DNA of 9,021 nucleotides, from NCBI GenBank assembly GCA_948435975.1, contig CAOJHG010000055.1:1-9021 (forward strand), in the 5' to 3' direction. This document shows, piece by piece, positions 1 to 5,844 of the stretch; position 1 is the first letter of the stretch; each line of letters begins with the position of its first letter. The notes below the pieces were generated by a model. That model searched no databases and was not told the DNA's origin. It saw only the letters and a list, made by a program, of their open reading frames with translations. Source of the DNA: an uncultured Oscillibacter sp. (GTDB lineage Bacteria; Bacillota; Clostridia; Oscillospirales; Oscillospiraceae). A program made the translations under genes and the position numbers.

Positions 1-1
1 G

Positions 2-1861
2 GGCACGAAGGAGGTCACGTCTTCTGTCGTTGCCTCCACGCTGACGACGGAAGCGGTGTTTGTCCCCCTGGCCCTGAGCGGCGGCATGGCGGGCATGATG
101 TTCAAGGATTTCTGCCTCACCATCGCCTCCCTGATTTTGGCGTCTCTGGTGATTTCCCTGACGCTGGTGCCCCTCCTGTGCTATTTCACGCTGAATGAAG
201 AGAAGGTGCGCCGCCGCCAGGAAAAAATGGCAAAGAAAAAGCCCGGCCTGCTGAAGCGCCTGACTTCCGCGCTCAATGGGGTCTATCTGAAAATCCTGGG
301 CTTTTTCGTGCGTCACCTGTTCTTGGGGATGGTGGCGTCCTTCGCGCTGGTGGTGCTCTTCGGCATGACCCTGGTGAATACAAAGATGGTGCTGGTTCCC
401 GACATGGACCAGGGACAGGTTACGGTGAATATCAGTATGCCGATTGGGTCCCAGCTTGAGGAGACCAACGCCATTGCCGCACGGGTGAATGCCATCGTAG
501 ATGCGGAAACGCCAGAGATTGAGGAAATGTTTTATATTGCCTCCAGCGAGTCTGTAACCATGATGCTGGACGTTGGCTCCAAGTCCCAGCGGGAGAGGAG
601 CAGCAACGAGATCGCGGTTGCCCTTCGGACGGCATTGGAGGATATCGCGGGCTGTGAAATCACCGTCAGCGCCTCTGATTCCGAAGCGATGATGGGCGGC
701 GGAGGAGATATCGCGGTGGTCATCTCCGGCGACGATTACGACACGCTGGAATTTTTGGCAAACGACCTGATTGCGCAGATTTCCGCCCTTCCAGACGCGG
801 TGAACGTCACCAGCTCCCTCTCCGACGAGGTGCCTCAGGTGAAGGTAAGCGTGAACCGGGAAGCCGCAGCCCAGTATGGATTAACGGCGGCCTCCATCGG
901 CAGTGCGGTACGGTCCGAGCTGACGGGTTCCACGGCGACAAAGGTGACCATCAACAGCCGGGAACTGGATGTCGTGGTCCGGGGCGGCGGCGCGGCCTCC
1001 CAGAGCCTGGACGCGCTGAAATCCATGGGCGTGCCCTCGGCCTTTGGCGGGACGGTGCCTCTGGGGGCTGTGGCTGAGGTGACGGTCGAGCAGGCCCCCC
1101 AGACCATTACCCGCGCCAATCAGACCCGTCGTGTAACGATTTCCGGCGACTCCGTCAGCGGGGACACAGCCGCCATAACCGCAGCCATCTGGGAGATTCT
1201 GGACGGTTACACCTTCCCCCAGGGCTATGCGGTGGAAACGGACGGCTCCTATGAGACCATGATGGAGAGCTTTGGTGATTTGCTGCTGGCGCTGGCTTCG
1301 GCGCTGCTTCTGGTGTACTTTGTGCTGGCGGTGCAGTTCGAGTCCTTCCTGATGCCGGTGATGGTCATGATGATTCTGCCGGTGGCGTTCACGGGCTCTC
1401 TGTTCGGCCTGCCGCTGACGGGACGGGATTTGTCGATGCTGTCTCTGGTGTCGATTATCATGCTGGCGGGCACGGTGGTCAACTCCTCCATTATCCTGGT
1501 GGAGTACATCAAGATTCGCCGCCGCAACGGAGAGGACCGGACCACGGCCATCCTCCACGCCTGCCCGCTTCGCGTCCGCCCCATTCTGATGACCACGCTG
1601 ACAACCATTTTGGCGATGGTGCCTATGGCGATGGGTATTGGCGAGACCAACGAAATGATGAGCGATATGGGGATTACCATGATTGCGGGCATGGTGATTT
1701 CTACCATTGTGACGCTGGTGTTTACGCCGGTATACTATTCGGTCATTGACAATTTCGGCAATCTTTTCCACCGCAGAAAGAAGGGACCGAAGAAGCCGGA
1801 TAGTCCCCGCCCGCCCACTGCCCGGGAAGAGGCGTATGCCGCCGCTGGGACAGAGGCATAA
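2..1861 (+). CDS. RND-family efflux permease, C-terminal part (5' end outside window)
   Basis: This is the last 619 residues of an RND (HAE1/AcrB-like) proton-driven export permease of the cytoplasmic membrane. The open frame runs in from the window edge (first whole codon at base 2), so the GTG at 56 is internal, not the start. The visible part begins in TM5 and continues through TM6 (about residues 35-62), TM7 (101-124), a ~300-residue extracytoplasmic porter region, and TM8-TM12 (about 425-585). It ends in a basic, Pro-rich tail. The family is shown by TM5 (TLTTEAVFVPLALSGG), by TM10 (AGTVVNSSIILVEY) and by the TM7-large domain-TM8 order. TM1-TM4, including the family's TM4 proton-relay Asp pair, lie upstream, so about 420-430 residues are missing from a usual ~1,050. 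TM10 carries V-V-N-S where AcrB has the Lys940 region; hydrophobic residues there are common in Gram-positive homologues. Substrate is unknown. An adaptor gene, if present, would be upstream. The family is secure; specificity is not. Confidence 0.93.
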   Translation, partial: GTKEVTSSVVASTLTTEAVFVPLALSGGMAGMMFKDFCLTIASLILASLVISLTLVPLLCYFTLNEEKVRRRQEKMAKKKPGLLKRLTSALNGVYLKILGFFVRHLFLGMVASFALVVLFGMTLVNTKMVLVPDMDQGQVTVNISMPIGSQLEETNAIAARVNAIVDAETPEIEEMFYIASSESVTMMLDVGSKSQRERSSNEIAVALRTALEDIAGCEITVSASDSEAMMGGGGDIAVVISGDDYDTLEFLANDLIAQISALPDAVNVTSSLSDEVPQVKVSVNREAAAQYGLTAASIGSAVRSELTGSTATKVTINSRELDVVVRGGGAASQSLDALKSMGVPSAFGGTVPLGAVAEVTVEQAPQTITRANQTRRVTISGDSVSGDTAAITAAIWEILDGYTFPQGYAVETDGSYETMMESFGDLLLALASALLLVYFVLAVQFESFLMPVMVMMILPVAFTGSLFGLPLTGRDLSMLSLVSIIMLAGTVVNSSIILVEYIKIRRRNGEDRTTAILHACPLRVRPILMTTLTTILAMVPMAMGIGETNEMMSDMGITMIAGMVISTIVTLVFTPVYYSVIDNFGNLFHRRKKGPKKPDSPRPPTAREEAYAAAGTEA

Positions 1862-1863
1862 AT

Positions 1864-1905
1864 AAAAGCGCCGGTGGGATTTCCCTTTTCCCACCGGCGC
1901 TTTTT
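1864..1905. terminator. Bidirectional intrinsic terminator between RND gene and hxlR-type gene
   Basis: A perfect 12-bp GC-rich stem (1868-1879 with 1889-1900) closes a 9-nt loop. The flanking AAAA (1864-1867) and TTTTT (1901-1905) extend pairing and give a U-tract in both directions. It starts 3 bases after the RND stop codon and lies 7 bases beyond the stop of the convergent HxlR gene, so it should end both transcripts. Confidence 0.93.
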
Positions 1906-1911
1906 GCGTGC

Positions 1912-2250
1912 TTAGGGACTGCTCTCAGGAAGGTTCTGCTCTCCCCACGCTTTTAGAAAGTGCAGGACCTCAATAAAGCTCTCGCCCAGTTCGGTCAAGG
2001 CGTACTCGACTCTTGGGGGGACCTCGTGAAAATCATGCCGGAGGAGGAATCCATCAGCCTCCAGTTGGCGAAGCTGCTTAGTCAGGGAGGATTCCGTAAT
2101 ATCCCCGATGTGCCGCCGGAGCGCTCCAAAACGGCGGACGTCCATGATGGCAATATAGTATAGGATTTCGATTTTCCACTTCCCGCCCAGCAGCTTCTGG
2201 ATGGTGGAGATGGTTTTGCACTTTTGGACAGCCTGTTGACTCTTTCGCAT
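1912..2250 (-). CDS. HxlR-family winged-helix transcriptional regulator
   Basis: This 112-aa protein is full length for the HxlR family of dimeric winged-helix DNA-binding proteins. Family marks, in order, are LLGGKWKIEIL (residues 20-30), RRFGALRRHIGDIT (39-51), the recognition-helix region SLTKQLRQLEADGF (55-68), the wing with VPPRVEYALTELG (77-89), and a C-terminal dimerisation helix ending FLKAWG. A single cysteine (C11) lies just before helix 1, close to the redox-sensing Cys of YodB/HypR-type members but one residue out of the usual register. The ATG at 2250 is preferred because a perfect AAGGAGG lies 6 nt upstream. A longer frame to 2379 would cross the gene's own promoter and overlap the radical SAM start. 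It is divergent from the radical SAM gene with a shared palindrome between them, so it probably controls that gene and perhaps itself. The inducer is unknown: thiol-reactive compounds are possible but unproven. Confidence 0.92.
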   Translation of the reverse strand: MRKSQQAVQKCKTISTIQKLLGGKWKIEILYYIAIMDVRRFGALRRHIGDITESSLTKQLRQLEADGFLLRHDFHEVPPRVEYALTELGESFIEVLHFLKAWGEQNLPESSP

Positions 2251-2256
2251 ATGCGC

Positions 2257-2263
2257 CCTCCTT
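2257..2263 (-). promoter_or_regulatory. Ribosome binding site that fixes the HxlR start
   Basis: AAGGAGG on the minus strand sits 6 nt before the ATG at 2250. It rules out the longer in-frame start at 2379, which has no comparable site. Confidence 0.88.
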
Positions 2264-2269
2264 TTCCCC

Positions 2270-2298
2270 ACTATAGCGGATATACAGAAGATTTTCAA
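2270..2298 (-). promoter_or_regulatory. Sigma-A-type promoter of the HxlR gene
   Basis: On the minus strand TTGAAA (2298-2293) and TATAGT (2275-2270) are separated by exactly 17 nt, a near-consensus vegetative promoter. The predicted transcript start near 2263-2264 gives a leader of only about 14 nt that begins at the ribosome binding site. Confidence 0.78.
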
Positions 2299-2308
2299 GA
2301 TACTGTAA

Positions 2309-2325
2309 AAAAGTACCGTACTTTT
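2309..2325. promoter_or_regulatory. Perfect 17-bp palindrome, probable HxlR operator
   Basis: AAAAGTAC-C-GTACTTTT has two exact 8-bp arms around one central base. It lies between the two divergent promoters, overlaps the -35 position of the radical SAM promoter, and sits just upstream of the HxlR gene's own -35. A partial direct repeat, TACTGTA (2301-2307) and TACCGTA (2314-2320), is offset by 13 bp and may extend the site. The symmetry fits a dimeric winged-helix protein. The assignment to this HxlR protein is inferred from position, not from a known motif. Confidence 0.68.
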
Positions 2326-2349
2326 CTTTTTGATGCGCTGTGCTATAAT
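2322..2349 (+). promoter_or_regulatory. Extended -10 promoter of the radical SAM gene
   Basis: A consensus TATAAT at 2344-2349 is preceded by TGC, giving an extended -10 element (TGnTATAAT). The -35 position holds only a poor match (TTTTCT at 2322-2327, 16-nt spacing) and is occupied by the right arm of the palindrome. That arrangement suits repression by steric exclusion. The predicted start near A2356 leaves a leader of about 15 nt. Confidence 0.75.
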
Positions 2350-2359
2350 GGCCTCAAAA

Positions 2360-2366
2360 AAGGAGG
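2360..2366 (+). promoter_or_regulatory. Ribosome binding site of the radical SAM gene
   Basis: AAGGAGG ends 4 nt before ATG 2371 and 7 nt before ATG 2374. Spacing alone slightly favours the second ATG, which would shorten the protein by one residue. It excludes the start at 2224 far upstream. Confidence 0.85.
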
Positions 2367-2370
2367 TTTC

Positions 2371-3309
2371 ATGATGCACTATACAGGAACAATTTGGAGG
2401 CCGCCCTATGAGGCAGGGTCCCTGCTTTTAGAGGCCACCGCTGGCTGTACGCACCATAAATGCAAATTCTGTACGCTCTACAGCGGACTGCCCTTCCGTT
2501 TCCGGATGTCGCCGCTGGAGGATATAGAGAGCGATTTGCAGGAGGCTCAGCTCCGGCAGACGGACCCAATGACCGCGATTTCTGCCCGCCTACAGGGGTT
2601 CCAAAAGCCGGAACCGGTGCAGAGGGTCTTTTTGACAGGGGCAAATCCCTTTGTGCTGAAATATGACCGGCTGATGGAGATTGCCGCCCTGCTCCATAAG
2701 TACCTGCCCTCGGTCAAGACGGTGGGCTGCTTTTCCCGAGTGACGGATATTGCGCTGAAGTCCGATGAGGAGCTGTCCGCGCTGCGCCGGGCGGGATATG
2801 ACGGCCTGACCATCGGCATTGAGACTGGCGATGAGGAGTCCCTGCAATTTATGAACAAGGGATACGCCGCCAGAGATATCCGGACCCAGTGCCGCCGTTT
2901 GGACGATGCAGGCATTCATTACAGCTTCTTCTATCTGGCCGGTATTTCTGGGGCCGGGCGCGGGGAAACCGGCGCAAGGGCCACGGCGGAAGTATGCAGC
3001 GCGCTCCACCCGCTGCGGATTGGGGTGAATATGCTGACTGTGTATCCGGATTCCGAGCTGTATCAGGAAATCCGGCGCGGAAATTGGAAGGAGGCGGGAG
3101 AGCTGGAAAAGTACCGTGAAATCCGCACATTGCTTCAAGAGCTCCGGATTGACACAGAATTTGCGGCACTGGGCGCGTCGAACGCATTCCAGCTCTATGG
3201 CAGGCTGCCGGGGGACAAGGATGCCCTGTTGATGGAAATTGATGGAATTATTGACGGCGTGAAGGAGAGCGAGCTGCAAACATACCGGAAAAACCTTCCC
3301 CATTTATAA
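2371..3309 (+). CDS. Radical SAM protein with CX4CX2C cluster motif
   Basis: This 312-aa cytosolic protein (311 if ATG 2374 is used) belongs to the radical SAM superfamily. Cysteines C26, C31 and C34 (GCTHHKCKFC) would bind the [4Fe-4S] cluster that cleaves S-adenosylmethionine. Their spacing is CX4CX2C rather than the usual CX3CX2C. Downstream are FLTGANPF (87-94), at the place of the SAM-contacting GG-type motif, and IGIETGDEESLQFMNKGY (148-165), typical of the Elp3/MiaB-like barrel group. The N-terminal YTGTIWRPPYEAGSLLLE is, from memory, typical of a clostridial family annotated only as 'radical SAM protein'. No SPASM, TRAM, B12-binding or other extra domain is visible, so the substrate cannot be deduced. 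It is divergent from the HxlR gene and has its own promoter with an operator-like palindrome, so it is probably the regulated target. Superfamily assignment is secure; function is unknown. Confidence 0.92.
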   Translation: MMHYTGTIWRPPYEAGSLLLEATAGCTHHKCKFCTLYSGLPFRFRMSPLEDIESDLQEAQLRQTDPMTAISARLQGFQKPEPVQRVFLTGANPFVLKYDRLMEIAALLHKYLPSVKTVGCFSRVTDIALKSDEELSALRRAGYDGLTIGIETGDEESLQFMNKGYAARDIRTQCRRLDDAGIHYSFFYLAGISGAGRGETGARATAEVCSALHPLRIGVNMLTVYPDSELYQEIRRGNWKEAGELEKYREIRTLLQELRIDTEFAALGASNAFQLYGRLPGDKDALLMEIDGIIDGVKESELQTYRKNLPHL

Positions 3310-3358
3310 CCGGCGCCCGGCGGGATGTAAAGAGATTGTGAAGAAAATGGCGCAGGTG

Positions 3359-3388
3359 TTGAACGAAATGGAATAAATATGATATGCT
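3359..3388 (+). promoter_or_regulatory. Possible promoter of the DUF1538/P-II operon
   Basis: In the 140-bp gap after the radical SAM gene, TTGAAC (3359-3364) is followed after 18 nt by TATGCT (3383-3388). Both are imperfect. Other -10-like hexamers nearby, TATGAT at 3378-3383 and TAAAAT at 3393-3398, lack a correctly placed -35. No clear terminator follows the radical SAM gene, so read-through is also possible. Confidence 0.38.
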
Positions 3389-3396
3389 GGAATAAA
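3369..3396 (+). repeat. Direct repeat TGGAATAAA in the DUF1538 promoter region
   Basis: The 9-mer TGGAATAAA occurs at 3369-3377 and again at 3388-3396, a 19-bp period close to two helical turns. The copies flank the candidate -10 at 3383-3388. It could be a regulator site or a chance feature of an AT-rich leader. Confidence 0.45.
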
Positions 3397-3436
3397 ATGA
3401 GAGGAAAAAGGGCCGAAAATATACAGGAATTTTAGC

Positions 3437-3442
3437 GGGAGG
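3437..3442 (+). promoter_or_regulatory. Ribosome binding site deciding the GTG start of the DUF1538 gene
   Basis: GGGAGG lies 7 nt before GTG 3450. The in-frame ATG at 3480 has a purine-rich stretch only 2 nt away, too close for use, so the GTG is preferred. Confidence 0.7.
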
Positions 3443-3449
3443 TGCAGGC

Positions 3450-4988
3450 GTGGAGAGAATCAGGCGCTGGAGGGAGGAAATGGGACGGACAAAAACCGTC
3501 CTGGGAGAGAAGGTGCGGGAGGCTTTGGCGTCCGTGCTGCCTATTACCGCTATCGTGCTGGCGCTGAGCTTCACGCTGTCCCCGATTCCGGTGGATATCC
3601 TGCTGGCCTTCCTGTCGGGCGCGGTCCTGCTGATTGTGGGCATGGGGTTTTTTACCCTTGGCGCGGAGGCTGCTATGACACCCATCGGAGAGCAGGTGGG
3701 TTCCCGCATGGCCGCATCCCGAAAGCTGTGGGTCGTGGTCTCTGTCAGCTTTCTGATTGGTGTGATTGTGACCATCTCAGAACCGGATTTGCAGGTGCTG
3801 GCGGCTCAGGTGCCCGGGATTCCCAATATGGCGCTGGTGGGAATCGTGGCTGTAGGCGTGGGGGCGTTTTTGGTAGTGGCCCTGCTGCGGATTCTCTTTC
3901 AGGTGCCCCTGCAATGGCTGCTGATTGGGTCCTACACCGTCGTATTTCTTCTGGCGGCGTTCATCCCAAAGGACTTCCTTGCAATTGCCTTTGACGCTGG
4001 CGGCGTGACGACCGGCCCCATGACGGTGCCCTTCATCATGGCGTTGGGCTTGGGCGTGTCCTCTATCCGAAGCGATGAGAGTGCCGCGCAGGACAGCTTC
4101 GGCCTGGTTGCCCTGTGCTCTGTCGGGCCGGTTCTGGCGGTACTGATTCTCGCCCTCTGCTATCCTGCCTCGGGGACATACACCGCTGCCGCCCTGCCGG
4201 AAGCCGCGGACAGCCGGGCGCTGGGGCAGCTCTTCCTCCACGCCTTTCCGGAGTACGCCTGGGAGGTCTTGGAGTGCCTGGCCCCTATTGCTGCCTTTTT
4301 CGCGGTTTTTCAGGTGGTTTCCCTGCGGCTGAAACGAAAAAAGGTGTTGAAAATAGTCGTGGGTATTCTGTATACTTATATTGGCCTGGCCGTCTTCCTC
4401 ACGGGAGTGAATGTGGGCTTTCTCCCGGCAGGCTCTTACTTGGGGCGGCAGATTGCGGGACTGGCCTCCTTCCGGTGGCTTCTGGTGCCGATTGGTATGC
4501 TGATGGGCTGGTTTATCGTCCAGGCAGAGCCGGCGGTCCATGTGCTGAACCGGCAGGTAGAAGAGATTACTGCCGGGGCCATTCCCGGAAGCGCCATGAG
4601 CGCCAGCCTTTCTATCGGCGTGGCGGTGTCTATCGGTTTTGCCATGGTGCGGGTGCTGACGGGGATTTCAATTTTCTGGTTCCTGGTCCCGGGGTATCTG
4701 GCGGCGGTGGCGCTGTCCTTCACCGTGCCGCAGATGTTCACGTCCATCGCCTTCGACTCCGGCGGCGTGGCGTCCGGCCCCATGACGGCAACGTTTCTCC
4801 TTCCCTTTGCGCAGGGGGCCTGTGAGGCGCTGGGGGGGAACGTGGTCACGGATGCCTTTGGCGTGGTTGCTATGGTAGCGATGACCCCGCTGCTGACCAT
4901 CCAGCTCCTGGGGCTTGTCTATCAGTGGAAGCTGAAACGCACCGAGGAGACTGCCCCCGTGGAGGAAGAAGAGATCATCGAGCTGTAA
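3450..4988 (+). CDS. DUF1538-family integral membrane protein, two tandem units
   Basis: This 512-aa polytopic membrane protein has a short basic N-terminus, many hydrophobic segments and an acidic cytosolic-type tail (VEEEEIIEL). It contains two copies of the DUF1538 unit about 250 residues apart. Paired motifs are EPDLQVLAAQV (111-121) with EPAVHVLNRQV (360-370), AFDAGGVTTGPMT (180-192) with AFDSGGVASGPMT (434-446), and QDSFGLVAL (214-222) with TDAFGVVAM (467-475). The conserved Gly/Asp/Pro-rich AFD-GGV--GPMT stretches sit between hydrophobic segments, as substrate or ion sites do in many secondary transporters. That suggests a two-fold pseudosymmetric transporter, but the function is not established. 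A basic linker (LRLKRKKVLK, 292-301) separates the halves. Start is GTG 3450. The P-II-like gene follows after 82 bp on the same strand and probably in the same transcript. The family call is from memory of the signature motif. Confidence 0.85.
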   Translation: MERIRRWREEMGRTKTVLGEKVREALASVLPITAIVLALSFTLSPIPVDILLAFLSGAVLLIVGMGFFTLGAEAAMTPIGEQVGSRMAASRKLWVVVSVSFLIGVIVTISEPDLQVLAAQVPGIPNMALVGIVAVGVGAFLVVALLRILFQVPLQWLLIGSYTVVFLLAAFIPKDFLAIAFDAGGVTTGPMTVPFIMALGLGVSSIRSDESAAQDSFGLVALCSVGPVLAVLILALCYPASGTYTAAALPEAADSRALGQLFLHAFPEYAWEVLECLAPIAAFFAVFQVVSLRLKRKKVLKIVVGILYTYIGLAVFLTGVNVGFLPAGSYLGRQIAGLASFRWLLVPIGMLMGWFIVQAEPAVHVLNRQVEEITAGAIPGSAMSASLSIGVAVSIGFAMVRVLTGISIFWFLVPGYLAAVALSFTVPQMFTSIAFDSGGVASGPMTATFLLPFAQGACEALGGNVVTDAFGVVAMVAMTPLLTIQLLGLVYQWKLKRTEETAPVEEEEIIEL

Positions 4989-5012
4989 GAACATGTCCGG
5001 CCTGCTTCTGTG

Positions 5013-5047
5013 TTCCCGGCGGCAGGGCTTTGGAAGCGGGCCGGGAA
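5013..5047 (+). other. Intra-operon RNA hairpin between DUF1538 and P-II genes
   Basis: TTCCCGGC (5013-5020) pairs exactly with GCCGGGAA (5040-5047). Inside it, GCTT (5027-5030) pairs with AAGC (5034-5037) around a TGG loop. No U-tract follows, so it is not a standard terminator. It ends 6 nt before the P-II ribosome binding site (AAAGGAG, 5054-5060) and could tune mRNA stability or translation of the second gene. Confidence 0.5.
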
Positions 5048-5070
5048 TCTTGTAAAGGAGACGCAATCGC

Positions 5071-5742
5071 ATGGGTGGAGCCGTTTTTATAATTACCATC
5101 ACAGACCGCAGCCGGGGAGGAGAGTTTGCCGCCTGGTTCCAGAAGCAGGGTATCCCTCTGGTGCTGACGACCCTGGGCCAGGGCACCGCGACCACGGAGG
5201 TGCTGGATTTCCTGGGACTGGAGGCCACGGAAAAAGCGGTTCTGATGCTGGTGGCCCCACGCTCGTCCAGTCTGGTGCGCCGGGCGGAACGGGATTTGTG
5301 GCTGGACATCCCCGGCCGCGGAATCCTCATGACGGTCCCAGTGGCCACCATCGGCGGGGCCAAGGCGAAAAACTATCTGCTGCAGCAGGAGGCGGAGGAA
5401 GGTATGGAAAAGGAACACACCCACGAGTTGATTGTAGTCATCACAAAGCGGGGGTACACCGATCAGGTCATGGATGCCGCCCGTTCTGCAGGAGCCGCCG
5501 GAGGTACTAGCATCCACGCCAAGGGCACCGGTACGGAGATTGCGAAAAAGTTCTTCGGCGTGTCCATTGCGGCAGAGAAAGAAATGGTGCTGATTCTGAC
5601 CCGACTCCAGGATCGGAATCCTATTATGAAGGCGGTCATGGCGCAGGCGGGGATGCAGACGGAGGCCCAGTCGATTACCTTTTCCCTTCCTGTCAGTGAC
5701 ATCGCAGGTCTCCGCCGTCTGGAACTGGAGGATGAAGCGTAA
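5071..5742 (+). CDS. Tandem P-II (GlnB)-like signalling protein
   Basis: This 223-aa soluble protein consists of two P-II-like ferredoxin-fold units, about residues 4-96 and 118-214. They are joined by a charged linker with many Glu and Lys residues. The units match each other: GTATTEVLDFLGLEATEKAV (38-57) with GTGTEIAKKFFGVSIAAEKE (142-161), then IPGRGILMTVPVATIGG (80-96) with AQSITFSLPVSDIAG (199-213). These cover the T-loop/strand 3 and the C-terminal strand region of P-II. A classical P-II is a single ~112-aa chain that trimerises, so this is a duplication or fusion. Neither T-loop equivalent has the uridylylated Tyr51 (YRGAEY-type) context, so GlnD-type control is unlikely. P-II-type proteins bind adenine nucleotides and often gate a neighbouring membrane protein; here the neighbour is the DUF1538 protein 82 bp upstream. 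ATG 5071 follows AAAGGAG by 10 nt. Fold assignment is fairly sure; ligand and target are inference. Confidence 0.84.
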   Translation: MGGAVFIITITDRSRGGEFAAWFQKQGIPLVLTTLGQGTATTEVLDFLGLEATEKAVLMLVAPRSSSLVRRAERDLWLDIPGRGILMTVPVATIGGAKAKNYLLQQEAEEGMEKEHTHELIVVITKRGYTDQVMDAARSAGAAGGTSIHAKGTGTEIAKKFFGVSIAAEKEMVLILTRLQDRNPIMKAVMAQAGMQTEAQSITFSLPVSDIAGLRRLELEDEA

Positions 5743-5779
5743 GTATCCGGCTTTCTCTATGACCAAAATTTTATAAAGA

Positions 5780-5817
5780 ACGGAGGACGCGGCGGTAAAA
5801 CCACGTCCTCCGTTTTT
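5780..5817. terminator. Intrinsic terminator after the P-II gene, probably bidirectional
   Basis: ACGGAGGACG (5780-5789) pairs exactly with CGTCCTCCGT (5804-5813) around a 14-nt loop that can form a small GGT/ACC inner stem. TTTTT (5813-5817) follows on the plus strand. On the minus strand a T-rich TTCTTTATAA follows the stem, so it may also end the convergent PFOR transcript, whose stop codon is about 28 bp away. Confidence 0.88.
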
Positions 5818-5844
5818 ATGCTGTCTGTTTCGGCGGGGAAAGGA

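Noticed and set aside
881..1894. 337-codon open frame on the minus strand opposite the RND gene
   Set aside because: The translation is a low-complexity His/Arg/Gln-rich shadow of the RND codons and runs through the terminator.
2224..2370. 49-residue N-terminal extension of the radical SAM protein
   Set aside because: The extension would translate the TATAAT box, the palindrome and the ribosome binding site. The AAGGAGG-ATG at 2360-2373 gives a family-like N-terminus.
2251..2379. 43-residue N-terminal extension of the HxlR protein
   Set aside because: It would cross its own promoter and overlap the radical SAM start. A perfect AAGGAGG precedes the ATG at 2250, and 112 aa is normal for the family.
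3310..3330. GC-rich stretch after the radical SAM stop as a terminator
   Set aside because: The CCGGCGCCCGGCGGG run folds only weakly on itself and has no T-run after it.
5013..5047. Terminator between the DUF1538 and P-II genes
   Set aside because: The stem is followed by ATCTTGTAAAGG with no U-tract, and no promoter is evident for a separate P-II transcript.
3777..5766. Several 150-260-codon minus-strand frames opposite the DUF1538 and P-II genes
   Set aside because: They are antisense to strongly supported genes, and their compositions (Gln/His/Arg- or Ser/Thr-rich) match no protein family.
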